From contig JADLFH010000035.1 of the NCBI GenBank assembly GCA_020845705.1, positions 62,001-126,000 of the forward strand: 64,000 bases of DNA, in the 5' to 3' direction. Below are positions 26,470 through 34,096 of this stretch, piece by piece (position 1 is the stretch's first letter; each line of letters opens with the position of its first letter). This DNA is from Microthrixaceae bacterium (lineage in GTDB: Bacteria; Actinomycetota; Acidimicrobiia; Acidimicrobiales; Microtrichaceae). A program made the translations under genes and the position numbers. The notes beneath the pieces are model-generated. The model worked only from the letters and a program-made list of their open reading frames with translations. It was not told where the DNA came from and did not search any database.

Positions 26470-28134
26470 TCAGCGACGCTGGAACAGTGGGTGGCAGAGG
26501 ACGAGCCCGACACAAAGCGCCAACTTCGAGGCGTTCGACGTCAAGGTTGAGGCCGCAGCCGAGCCCGAGTAGCCGATGGCGTTGCACAGGTCTGCGATAT
26601 CGGCCCCGGGCAGGGAGATGCTTCCCACGTTGGCACCGATCCAGGAGATCAGCTCCGTGACCGTGGCCGGAAGCGGGTTGGGCATCAGCGCCGCCAGGTT
26701 CACATCGACGCGGTCGGTGGTGTTGCGGTATCCGAAGGCGTTGCGCGCCACCTCGCCGGTGAAGCCCCACCGCTCCAACAAGGCTGCCGACGAGATCCAG
26801 TAGGCCCCGGCGTCGGGGTAGCCGTCGGGGCTCACTCGTTCGAAGATCGGTTGGCCCATGTCGTCGAGCACCCACCGCAGCGACTTCATCGACTTGCCCT
26901 CCGGGTCGGTCCCGAAGGTGGCGCCAAGGGCGCGAAGACAGGCGATCACGTGCTCGAAGGGTCGGCGGATCTTCGAGTCCGAAGCGGCAGCGAACTCCGG
27001 TGAGTTGAAGATGTGACGCAGGGTGGGGACGATGGCGGTGTCGTTGGCGCTGAACACGGAGGCCGCCGAGTCCACCAGCGACATCGGCGGGTCGTCGCCG
27101 ATGAACCGCTTGCAGAGCTTCCAGCAGATGTGACGCGCGGTGGCGGGGTGATGCGCGAGCAGGTTGATGAACTCGCGGCCGTCGTCGTAGCCCTCCCCGT
27201 AGCTGCGCGCGGGGCGGGTGTAGGCACCGTCGAGGATCGACACCGCGTCGAGGCTGTGCATCCATGGGGCGAAGCGGAACCCGAACTTGTTCGGCCCAAC
27301 CTCCCAGTCGATCGACCATCCGGAGATCAGCTTCGAGAGCTGGGCCACGTCCTCCTCGGTGTGGACCTGCACACCGTTGACGATGCCGAGGGAGTGCAGC
27401 TCCATCAGCTCGCGGGCGTAGTTCTGGTTGACCCCACCGGGGGTGGAGGCGTCGTTGGGGAGGTTGTCGAGGTAGTCGAGCATCGCGGGGCTGTGCGCGG
27501 AAGCCATCAACATGTGTGAGAACTTTCCCAATGCGTGCGCGCGAACCACGTCGCGGTGGTCCGCGTTCTTCAGGAAGCCCATCCAGGTCTTGGATCGCCA
27601 GGTGTTGAAGTGGTTTGCCCAGAAGTCGCACATCAGCTCGTAGAGCTGACGTTCGCTGTGCACCGCCCGGATGATCGTGGCCGCGTCCAGCTCCGCGGGG
27701 ATGAGATCCCACTCACCGCTGTCGGCGAGCAGGTAGTTCTGGTAGTTCGTGTTGGCCAGGCTCCGGTACCCCGCGAGGCGCGCCTCCGCGTCGGGAACAG
27801 CGGTCGGGCTGAGCTGCTGTTCGATCCATGCCCCCACGCCCATGGCCCGGACCGCATCGACGAGGCCGGGCTTGGGTCCGAAGGTGAGCTTGTCGACCGC
27901 GACCTCGGGCGGCACTGCCGATGGCGGACCGCCGGGGCCGGGCGGAGTGGTCGGTGCCGGAGTCGTGGTCGGGGGTGGGCCACCACCACCGGGGTTGGTA
28001 CACGCCGCGCCCAGGCCGGCCAGGACGGGAAGAGCGAGCAGCGCTCGACGTGAACGGGCGGCCGACGGTTCCGCCGACACCTCCCCTTCTCGCTCGGGAC
28101 ACAGGACGGATCCAGGGGTGGTGGCGTCGATCAC
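26470..28134 (-). CDS. Secreted DUF1800-family lipoprotein
   Basis: The protein has 554 residues from the GTG at 28134. A long N-region with RSRR precedes a hydrophobic stretch and a lipobox-like site (LPVLAGLGAAC), then a Pro/Thr/Gly-rich linker and the DUF1800 domain (KLTFGPKPGLVDAVRAMG, MCDFWANHFNTW, NDASTPGGVNQNYARELMEL, LCKRFIGDDPP). The family has no settled function. The start is chosen because GTG 28134 lies exactly 7 bases after the sigma-28-like -10, matching the lipoprotein gene at 19313. GTG 28080 would give a shorter, more usual signal peptide and is the main alternative. It is the first gene of a pair with the DUF1501 gene. Confidence 0.82.
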   Translation of the reverse strand: MIDATTPGSVLCPEREGEVSAEPSAARSRRALLALPVLAGLGAACTNPGGGGPPPTTTPAPTTPPGPGGPPSAVPPEVAVDKLTFGPKPGLVDAVRAMGVGAWIEQQLSPTAVPDAEARLAGYRSLANTNYQNYLLADSGEWDLIPAELDAATIIRAVHSERQLYELMCDFWANHFNTWRSKTWMGFLKNADHRDVVRAHALGKFSHMLMASAHSPAMLDYLDNLPNDASTPGGVNQNYARELMELHSLGIVNGVQVHTEEDVAQLSKLISGWSIDWEVGPNKFGFRFAPWMHSLDAVSILDGAYTRPARSYGEGYDDGREFINLLAHHPATARHICWKLCKRFIGDDPPMSLVDSAASVFSANDTAIVPTLRHIFNSPEFAAASDSKIRRPFEHVIACLRALGATFGTDPEGKSMKSLRWVLDDMGQPIFERVSPDGYPDAGAYWISSAALLERWGFTGEVARNAFGYRNTTDRVDVNLAALMPNPLPATVTELISWIGANVGSISLPGADIADLCNAIGYSGSAAASTLTSNASKLALCVGLVLCHPLFQRR

Positions 28135-28141
28135 GCAGCCG

Positions 28142-28178
28142 ACATCGGCCAAAAGGCCTAGTCGACTTGAGTCGAACG
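28142..28178 (-). promoter_or_regulatory. Sigma-28-like (FliA/WhiG-type) promoter, copy 2
   Basis: On the minus strand CGTTCGACTCAAGTCG (28163-28178) and GGCCGATGT (28142-28150) repeat copy 1 at 19321-19357 with one mismatch and the same spacing. It lies 7 bases before GTG 28134. A GGCCAAAAGGCC palindrome (28147-28158) overlaps the -10 side and is not shared with copy 1. Confidence 0.65.
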
Positions 28179-28201
28179 CCCCACCCCTTCCGCGGACCCC
28201 C

Positions 28202-29338
28202 CTAGAGCGTCGCTGCGCCGCTCCTGGCCAGCTCCTCGATCGCGAACGACTCGTACTCCTCGCCGGTGTCGACCCAGTCCTCGAACTGAATCACCCCGAG
28301 CTCCTCGAAGCGACGCCGCAGCCACTGGTCGTTGCGGTCCAGGAGGCCGAGCTTCTTGCAGTTCGGCACGATCTTGGAGAACAGCATCATCTGGAACAGC
28401 TTGCGGGCGGGGGTGTTGATCACGAGCTCGACGGCGGTCTTCACATCGACACCCATCCGCTCCCACACCTCCTGCTGCAAGAAGCGGTCACGCATCCGCA
28501 CCGAGGCCTCGTACGCGAACTGCTGACGCTCGAACATCTCGGCGTCGGTGAGGTTCACGTAGTACTCCTGCAACGACAGCACGCCGAAGGCCACATGACG
28601 TGCCTCATCGCTCATCACGTAGCGCAGCAGTTGCTTGAGCAGCGGCTCGGTCGTCATCGTGTGGATGAAGCCGAACGCGGCGAGGGCGAGGCCTTCGACC
28701 ATGATCTGCATGCCGAGATAGGTCATGTCCCAGCGGCTGTCGTTGACGATGTCGTCGAGCAGCAACCGCAGGTGGGTGTTGACGGGATAGTGCCCGGTCA
28801 GCTTCTCGTCGAGATAGCGGGCGAACACCTCCACGTGGCGGGCCTCGTCCATCACCTGTGTCGCCGCGTAGTACTTGGCGTCGATCCAGGGGACCGTCTC
28901 GACGATCTTCGCGGTGCAGATCAACGCTCCCTGCTCGCCGTGCATGAACTGGCTGAGGGTCCAGTTGTTCGACTCGATCCCCAGTTCCATCCACTGCTTG
29001 TCGTTCCACTTCTCGAACGGCGTGCCGACAAGATCGAAGTCCGCGATCCCGAAGCCGTCCGCGCTGTTCTGGAGGAAGTTCTGCGCCACTACCTTCTCCA
29101 GGTCCACCTCGGTGTCCCAGGGCAGGTCGGTCGAGCCATTCCACTGCGAGGTCTTGGCCTTCTCGTACAGCCGGTCGAGCGCCGGCCGGGCCCCCTTCTC
29201 GTAGTCCCATGTGAAGATCGCGTCGGCGTTGTCCTCGACCACGTGGACGAGCTCGTCCACCTCGGTGTTCACGATCGACAGGATCGCTTCGACATCATCG
29301 ACATCGTCGCGTCCGATGAGCTGGGCGTTGTCAGCCAT
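28202..29338 (-). CDS. Ferritin-like di-iron protein with two DEARH motifs
   Basis: The protein has 378 residues, all alpha. Two DEARH motifs (VMDEARHVEVFARYL and VMSDEARHVAFGVL), each preceded by a helix with a Glu (HGEQGALICTA and MVEGLALAAFG), give the four-helix-bundle di-iron site of the ferritin/ribonucleotide-reductase-like superfamily. This fits an oxygen-activating oxidase or oxygenase better than iron storage, given the length and the missing cage features. The substrate is unknown. The ATG is preceded by AAGGAG. It lies 36 bases after a tetR gene, suggesting co-transcription with, and control by, the two TetR regulators. Confidence 0.82.
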   Translation of the reverse strand: MADNAQLIGRDDVDDVEAILSIVNTEVDELVHVVEDNADAIFTWDYEKGARPALDRLYEKAKTSQWNGSTDLPWDTEVDLEKVVAQNFLQNSADGFGIADFDLVGTPFEKWNDKQWMELGIESNNWTLSQFMHGEQGALICTAKIVETVPWIDAKYYAATQVMDEARHVEVFARYLDEKLTGHYPVNTHLRLLLDDIVNDSRWDMTYLGMQIMVEGLALAAFGFIHTMTTEPLLKQLLRYVMSDEARHVAFGVLSLQEYYVNLTDAEMFERQQFAYEASVRMRDRFLQQEVWERMGVDVKTAVELVINTPARKLFQMMLFSKIVPNCKKLGLLDRNDQWLRRRFEELGVIQFEDWVDTGEEYESFAIEELARSGAATL

Positions 29339-29374
29339 TTCGGGGCTCCTTGTAGCTGGTGTGGGTGTGGGTGG

Positions 29375-29977
29375 TCAGGACGAGGGGACGAGCGCCGCGA
29401 CGGCGACACCGGGTAGCAGATGGCGCTGCACGAGCCGCTCCACGTCCTGTCGCCGGGACAGGTCGACTCGCTCGCTGGGCTCGGACGTGTAGGAGATCAT
29501 CAGGCGGGCACACCACTCGATCAGCTCGGCGGCAGTGGTTGGGTCGACGAATCGCTCCACGAGCGGACCCAAGGCGGCGGCACAGGCAGCGAGGAGGGGA
29601 TCGAGCTGGTCGAAGGACACGACCGGCAACAGAAGCTCGGGTTCGTGGGCGATGATGGTCTGGAGAGCTGCGTTGCGTTTCAGGAAACCACCCGCCGCAA
29701 CCATTGCGTCCACCAGGGCGGTCTCCAACGAATGGGCGGTCGCCAGCGGCGAGCCGACGACCTCCAGGAGCCGTTCGATCTCGCGCCGCGCGGCCGATTC
29801 CAACACGAGCTGCTTTCCCCCCGGGAACAGCCGATAGACCGTCGCGCGCGAACAACGCGCCTCCCGGGCGACATCCTCCAACGTGGTCTTCGCGACGCCC
29901 CATCGCGCGATGCAGACCACGGCCGCGTCGAGCACGGCCTGATCCGTGGCCCGTTCAGCGCTGGGGCGTGCGATCAC
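29375..29977 (-). CDS. TetR-family regulator, proximal of a tandem pair
   Basis: The protein has 200 residues from a GTG at 29977. The N-terminal helix-turn-helix (about 15-60) ends in the family signature CSRATVYRLFPGGKQ. The C-terminal ligand-binding domain is helical and unassigned. A perfect 8 bp inverted repeat (29982-30008) sits immediately before the start and is a natural operator. It is similar in plan to the adjacent TetR at 30037-30612, so the two are probably paralogues. The likely target is itself and the ferritin-like gene downstream. Confidence 0.88.
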   Translation of the reverse strand: MIARPSAERATDQAVLDAAVVCIARWGVAKTTLEDVAREARCSRATVYRLFPGGKQLVLESAARREIERLLEVVGSPLATAHSLETALVDAMVAAGGFLKRNAALQTIIAHEPELLLPVVSFDQLDPLLAACAAALGPLVERFVDPTTAAELIEWCARLMISYTSEPSERVDLSRRQDVERLVQRHLLPGVAVAALVPSS

Positions 29978-29981
29978 GAAG

Positions 29982-30008
29982 TGAGACGATACAACGAATT
30001 TCGTCTCA
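29982..30008. promoter_or_regulatory. Perfect inverted repeat, probable TetR operator
   Basis: TGAGACGA (29982-29989) and TCGTCTCA (30001-30008) are perfect inverted arms around an 11-base AT-rich spacer. The centre is about 18 bases upstream of the proximal tetR start. Size and symmetry fit a TetR dimer site. Confidence 0.65.
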
Positions 30009-30036
30009 TCGCATCAGGACCGACGAATGGCGTCTG

Positions 30037-30612
30037 TCACAACCCGTCGTCGAGGATGCCGGCGAGGAACTGGGTTCTCACGAGTCGCCGGACCTGCTCC
30101 TCGTCGGAGAGGTCCCAACGGCCGTGCGAGGCGATGTGCATCACCAGCATCCGCCCCAGGTAGTCGGCTGCCGCCTCGGGATCCACGCCCTCCCGAAGCT
30201 GCTCGCGAGCGAGCAGCTCCACCACATAGGAACGCAACTGCACGTTGAGGATCGACTCCGATTCGAAGAGCGTGGGAAGGAGTTCCTCGGGCTCGGCCGA
30301 GACCAACTTCCGCAGCAGGTGGAGCTCGTCGAGGCGCCGGTCCGCCGAGACGAGTCCTGCGACGAGTCGGCTCTCGATGTCTCCGAGATGTGCGACGTCC
30401 TCGGCGAGCGCGGTCCAAAACGACGTGAGCTCACGGAGCACCGCCTCGCGGATCAACTGCTCGCGTCCGCCTTCGAAGTGACGGTAGATGGTCGCCCTGC
30501 CGAGCCCCGCCTCCGCGGCGACCTCATCGAGTGTCAGCGCCCCCAGCCCCACCCGTTCCACACAGACGAGCACCGCGTCGATGACGCGATCACGAACCGC
30601 GGTGGCTGCCAC
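30037..30612 (-). CDS. TetR-family regulator, distal of a tandem pair
   Basis: The protein has 191 residues from a GTG at 30612; a TTG three codons upstream (30621) is possible. The helix-turn-helix signature is LGRATIYRHFEGGREQ. The ligand domain is helical and not assignable. It shares the GRAT(I/V)YR-x-F-x-GG(R/K) pattern and domain length with the proximal TetR. It stops 59 bases before that gene, with the operator palindrome between them. The intergenic region on its 5' side carries a dispersed palindromic repeat. Confidence 0.85.
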   Translation of the reverse strand: MAATAVRDRVIDAVLVCVERVGLGALTLDEVAAEAGLGRATIYRHFEGGREQLIREAVLRELTSFWTALAEDVAHLGDIESRLVAGLVSADRRLDELHLLRKLVSAEPEELLPTLFESESILNVQLRSYVVELLAREQLREGVDPEAAADYLGRMLVMHIASHGRWDLSDEEQVRRLVRTQFLAGILDDGL

Positions 30613-30738
30613 TGGGCGCAACGTAGCTGATCCTGCCGCGAAGCTCAGAGTGGGCTCGAGCTTGCGAGCACGTCACATCGGTCGGCGCGGGGCGCATCGG
30701 ACCATCCCTCGTCCGCGACGAGCGCCCGGAGTTTGGTC

Positions 30739-30838
30739 TTGAGGCAACACGGCCCGGGCCGCAGTGCCTCAAACCCATTCATGAGGCAGCAGGGGACGTA
30801 AATCGCGCCGCCCTGCCTCAAGCATCAGTTTGAGGCAG
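30739..30838. repeat. Dispersed palindromic repeat cluster A (TGCCTCA/TGAGGCA arms)
   Basis: Three inverted pairs lie within 100 bases: TTGAGGCA (30739-30746) with TGCCTCAA (30765-30772); TGCCTCA (30765-30771) with TGAGGCA (30782-30788); CTGCCTCAA (30813-30821) with TTGAGGCAG (30830-30838). A homologous unit recurs at 59346-59383 in the opposite orientation, matching over about 35 bases with roughly 5 differences. The last hairpin overlaps the SURF1 stop codon, so it may also end or protect that message. It looks like a REP-type intergenic repeat family. Confidence 0.75.
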
Positions 30839-31607
30839 GAAGGGCCGCCTCGCGGAGGCTGTGGGCCTTACGGCGCAAGAGCACTGGATAACCCACCACC
30901 GCGATGAGGGTGAAGATCGCCCATTGGCCGGCGTAGCCACGATGCGGGCCCTCATCGGGCGGCGGCGGAGGAACGGGGCTCGGCGCCTTTGGCGCCATCG
31001 GCTCCTGTGCGACGAGCTGCACGAAGAAGTCCTTCGACATCGGACCCGTCTGCTTCGCGATCCGCGCGACGTCGACCCGCGACAGCTCCGCGAGGGTTCC
31101 CGTTGGCGGATCGGTTGGACCGAAACGACCGCGGGTCTGGGCCGGATCGACATAGCCCTCCACGATCACATCCCCCGACGGCGGCTCGATCCCCTTCACC
31201 GGACGCAGGTCGTCCTGGCCGACCGACAACGGAACCCAGCCCCGCACCACTAGAACCGCTGGGCCTCCACCGGTAGGAACCAACGGCGTGGCGACCCAAC
31301 GCCCCGGAGCCCCCTCGAAGGACCTGTTGGCGATGGTCACCTCGTGTTGGGCGTCGTAGGTACCGGCGAACGCGACACGCCGATACCGCATCGCCGCGGC
31401 ACCCCTGTCGCCGACGAGGGCGGTGATCTCATCCAGGCTCACCGGCGCCATCCGCGACGCCTGCTCCACCTTGTGGTTCGTCCCCTGGCGGTCATGGAGT
31501 CGCCGGATCTGCCACAACATGAGGTTGACCATGGTGACGATGAGCGCCAGCACCAACAGGTGCATGAGGATCCAGCGAGGGCGCAGGGCGAAGCGATACA
31601 CGACCAC
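30825..31607 (-). CDS. SURF1-family protein, cytochrome c oxidase assembly
   Basis: The protein has 260 residues from GTG 31607. An N-terminal membrane segment (about 12-34) and a C-terminal one (about 230-248) flank an external domain of about 190 residues, the usual SURF1 plan. Family stretches are MLWQIRRLHDRQ after TM1, YRRVAFAGTYD, LVVRGWVPL and QWAIFTLIAVVGYPVLL in TM2. SURF1 proteins help insert heme into the aa3 oxidase. Pro-rich residues precede TM2. The last codons are supplied by the palindromic repeat. Its leader holds a run of G-rich tandem repeats. It follows the acyl-CoA synthetase by 70 bases. Confidence 0.85.
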   Translation of the reverse strand: MVVYRFALRPRWILMHLLVLALIVTMVNLMLWQIRRLHDRQGTNHKVEQASRMAPVSLDEITALVGDRGAAAMRYRRVAFAGTYDAQHEVTIANRSFEGAPGRWVATPLVPTGGGPAVLVVRGWVPLSVGQDDLRPVKGIEPPSGDVIVEGYVDPAQTRGRFGPTDPPTGTLAELSRVDVARIAKQTGPMSKDFFVQLVAQEPMAPKAPSPVPPPPPDEGPHRGYAGQWAIFTLIAVVGYPVLLRRKAHSLREAALPASN

Positions 31608-31617
31608 CCGACCCTAA

Positions 31618-31660
31618 CCAACCCCCACCCAACCCCCACCCAACCCCCGCCCAACCCCCG
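31618..31660 (-). repeat. 11 bp tandem repeat with G-runs in the SURF1 leader (possible G-quadruplex)
   Basis: Four near-identical units of CCAACCCCCAC type lie at 31618-31660. On the transcribed minus strand this reads as alternating GGGGG and GGG runs separated by 1-2 bases, directly upstream of the SURF1 start at 31607. The pattern meets the usual requirement for a stable RNA or DNA quadruplex. Confidence 0.6.
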
Positions 31661-31677
31661 ACGGACGCCGGGGGTTC

Positions 31678-33297
31678 TCAGAGCAGGTGATCCCCGAAAC
31701 GCGCGCGGAGGTCCTTCTTCGAGAACTTGCCGACCGAGGTCTTGGGGACCTCGTCGATGAACACCACGTCGTCGGGCATCCACCACTTCGCGATCCGCCC
31801 GTCGAGGTGCTCCAACACTTCGTCCTTGGTGAGGGTCTCGCCTGACTTGACCACGACGCAGGCCAGAGGCCGTTCGCCCCACTTCTCGTGGGAGACACCC
31901 ACCACCGCCGCCTCGGCAACCTGGGGCATGGCCATGATCTCGTTCTCAACCTCCACAGAGCTGATCCACTCACCGCCGGACTTGACCACGTCCTTGGTCC
32001 GGTCGACCAACTTGATGTAGCCGGAGGAGTTCACCACCGCCACGTCGCCGGTGCGCAACCAGCCGTCGTCGGTGAAGGACTCCGGCGAGCGCTCGTCGTT
32101 GTAGTACTCGCGGGCGATCCAAGGCCCTGCCACCTGCAACTCGCCCGAGGACTCGCCGTCCCATGCCGCCACTTCGCCGTCGGAGCCGACGACGCGGAAG
32201 TCGACGCCCAGAGCAACCAGCCCGACCGTCGCCCTCAGATCGGCCTTGGCGTCCTCGGATAGGTGATCGAGGCTGGACTTCACCCTGGAGATCGAGGCGA
32301 CGGGGCTCGTCTCGGTCATCCCCCATGCTTGGAGGATCGGCTTGCCCGTGACCTCGCGGTAGCCCTCCGACAGCGCTTTGGGAACCGCGGATCCTCCGCA
32401 GGGGATCGCCCGGAGGCTCGAGGTGTCACGCCCCTTCAGCTCGGGCAGTACACCCATCCAGATGGTCGGCACGCCCGCCGCGATGGTGACCTTCTCCGAG
32501 ACGATCAGCTCGGCGAGCGTCGCGGGCGACAGATCCGGCCCGGGCATGACCAACGACGCCCCACACGCCACCGCCGCGTGGGCGAGACCCCACGCGTTGG
32601 CGTGGAACATCGGCACCACGGGAAGGATGCGGTCGCGTTCGCAGGCACCGAGGGAGTCGGCGGTCAACACGCCCATGGTGTGTAGCCATGTTGAGCGGTG
32701 CGAGTACACGACGCCCTTGGGGTTGCCGGTGGTGCCGGACGTGTAACACATCGACGCCGCCCGGTTCTCGTCCTCCACTCGGAACTCCACCGGCTCGGCA
32801 GCGCCGAGCAGGGCCTCGTAGTCGTGCAGCTCGATACCGCCTGGGGCTTCAGTGGGCATCTCGCCGCGACCGTCGTCCATCACCACGACATGGCGCACCG
32901 TCTCGAAGGTCGAAAGCAGCGGCCACATCAACGCGGCGACCGAACGATCCACGAAGACCACCTCGTCCTCGGCGTGGTTGGCCACATAGGTGATCTGCTC
33001 GGGGAAGAGCCGGATGTTGAGCGTGTGCAGCACCCGCCCGCTGCACGGCGCGGCGAAGTAGAGCTCCAGGTGGCGGGCGGTGTTCCATGCGAAGGTACCG
33101 ACGCGGCCGTCGGAGCTGATCCCGAGGGTGTCCAGGACACCCCCCAGCCTGCGCGTCCGCTCAGCCCAGCCACCATAGGTCGTGCGTTCGAGCCCCCCAG
33201 CGGTGTTGGTCACCAGCTCCTTCTCCGGGAACAGCTGCTCTGCCCGGTCGAAGAAGTGCGTGAGCGCCAGCGGTCGGTCCTGCATGAGCCCTTGCAC
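31678..33297 (-). CDS. Fatty-acyl-CoA synthetase (ANL superfamily)
   Basis: The enzyme activates a carboxylate with ATP and couples it to CoA. The protein has 539 residues. The AMP-binding signature is CYTSGTTGNPKGVVYSH. The A5-type motif is AWGMTETSP, the hinge region DGWLRTGDVA, and the adenylation lysine region SVGKFSKKDLR closes the C-terminal domain. The sequence best fits medium/long-chain acyl-CoA synthetases. The start is GTG 33297 (AGGAAGG upstream) or ATG 33285 (AAGGG upstream). It precedes SURF1 and is divergent from the DedA-like gene. Confidence 0.9.
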   Translation of the reverse strand: MQGLMQDRPLALTHFFDRAEQLFPEKELVTNTAGGLERTTYGGWAERTRRLGGVLDTLGISSDGRVGTFAWNTARHLELYFAAPCSGRVLHTLNIRLFPEQITYVANHAEDEVVFVDRSVAALMWPLLSTFETVRHVVVMDDGRGEMPTEAPGGIELHDYEALLGAAEPVEFRVEDENRAASMCYTSGTTGNPKGVVYSHRSTWLHTMGVLTADSLGACERDRILPVVPMFHANAWGLAHAAVACGASLVMPGPDLSPATLAELIVSEKVTIAAGVPTIWMGVLPELKGRDTSSLRAIPCGGSAVPKALSEGYREVTGKPILQAWGMTETSPVASISRVKSSLDHLSEDAKADLRATVGLVALGVDFRVVGSDGEVAAWDGESSGELQVAGPWIAREYYNDERSPESFTDDGWLRTGDVAVVNSSGYIKLVDRTKDVVKSGGEWISSVEVENEIMAMPQVAEAAVVGVSHEKWGERPLACVVVKSGETLTKDEVLEHLDGRIAKWWMPDDVVFIDEVPKTSVGKFSKKDLRARFGDHLL

Positions 33298-33385
33298 CGA
33301 TGTTCCCCTTCCTCTACCCGCGGTCGTCGCCGGGGTCTGTCGTCGCGCCGGATCCGGCGCGCTGCAGCGTAGAGTTCAGGGGACC

Positions 33386-34093
33386 GTGAGCGACGCCGTT
33401 TCCAATTCCGACGCCGCTGCGAAGCGTCCACGGTGGCTGCTGCCGGCGATGCTCGTGCCGGTCGCATGCGTGGTCGTCGCCGGCTACACGGCGAACGCGT
33501 TCGCGCCGACGCTCGTCAAACACCACCCGCTCGTGTTGATCTGCCTCAGCCCCATCAACCGCTACCTGTTGCTGACCACCAACGAGCTGGCGGCCACCAC
33601 CTACTTCGCTTTCGGCTTCGTCAGGCATCTGCTGCCCGACCCCTTCTACTGGCTGCTCGGCTACTGGTACGGCGACCGGGCACTCCGCTGGCTGATGGAG
33701 ACCTACCCGGTGCTGCGGACCATCGCCGGGGAGGACGGCCGGGCTCTCGAGCAGCCGGAGACCCGCAAGATCCTCTACCCCCTCGCCTTCCTCGCCCCCA
33801 ACACCTGGGTGTCGGTGCTCTGCGGTGCCGCCCGGGTTCCGGCACGAACGTTCTTCGCCCTCAACGCCGCGGGAACCCTCGCACGTCTTGCGCTGTTCCG
33901 TTGGATGGGATCGGTGTTCCACAGCGAGATCAGGACGATCGTCGACTTCGTCAGCCGTTACCAGTGGCCAGCCACCCTGGTGAGCATCGCATTGGTGCTC
34001 CTGGGCATAGCGGTGCAGTTCCGAAGGGGACGCGGCGAGCTGTTCGGGCTGACCCAGCTCGAACACGACCTCGAAGGCGACGAGGTCGACTGA
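33386..34093 (+). CDS. DedA/VTT-like integral membrane protein
   Basis: The protein has 235 residues from a GTG at 33386 with CAGGGG upstream. A short hydrophilic N-terminus precedes four to five membrane segments. Resemblance to the SNARE-associated/VTT (DedA) family rests on the loop YWLLGYWYGDRALRWL and on CGAARVPARTFFALNAAGT, a pattern like the family's re-entrant motif. Members of this family move phospholipids or protons. The similarity is my reading of motifs, and a different small membrane family is possible. It is the only plus-strand gene between the GGDEF and E2 genes and converges on dapB. Confidence 0.65.
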   Translation: MSDAVSNSDAAAKRPRWLLPAMLVPVACVVVAGYTANAFAPTLVKHHPLVLICLSPINRYLLLTTNELAATTYFAFGFVRHLLPDPFYWLLGYWYGDRALRWLMETYPVLRTIAGEDGRALEQPETRKILYPLAFLAPNTWVSVLCGAARVPARTFFALNAAGTLARLALFRWMGSVFHSEIRTIVDFVSRYQWPATLVSIALVLLGIAVQFRRGRGELFGLTQLEHDLEGDEVD

Positions 34094-34096
34094 GGG

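Noticed and set aside
28147-28158. GGCCAAAAGGCC palindrome as the operator of the DUF1800 gene
   Set aside because: It is short, partly formed by the -10 element, and absent from the matching promoter at 19321-19357.
30622-30824. A small gene in the gap between the distal TetR and SURF1
   Set aside because: No frame with a plausible start and composition; the gap is filled by palindromic repeats.
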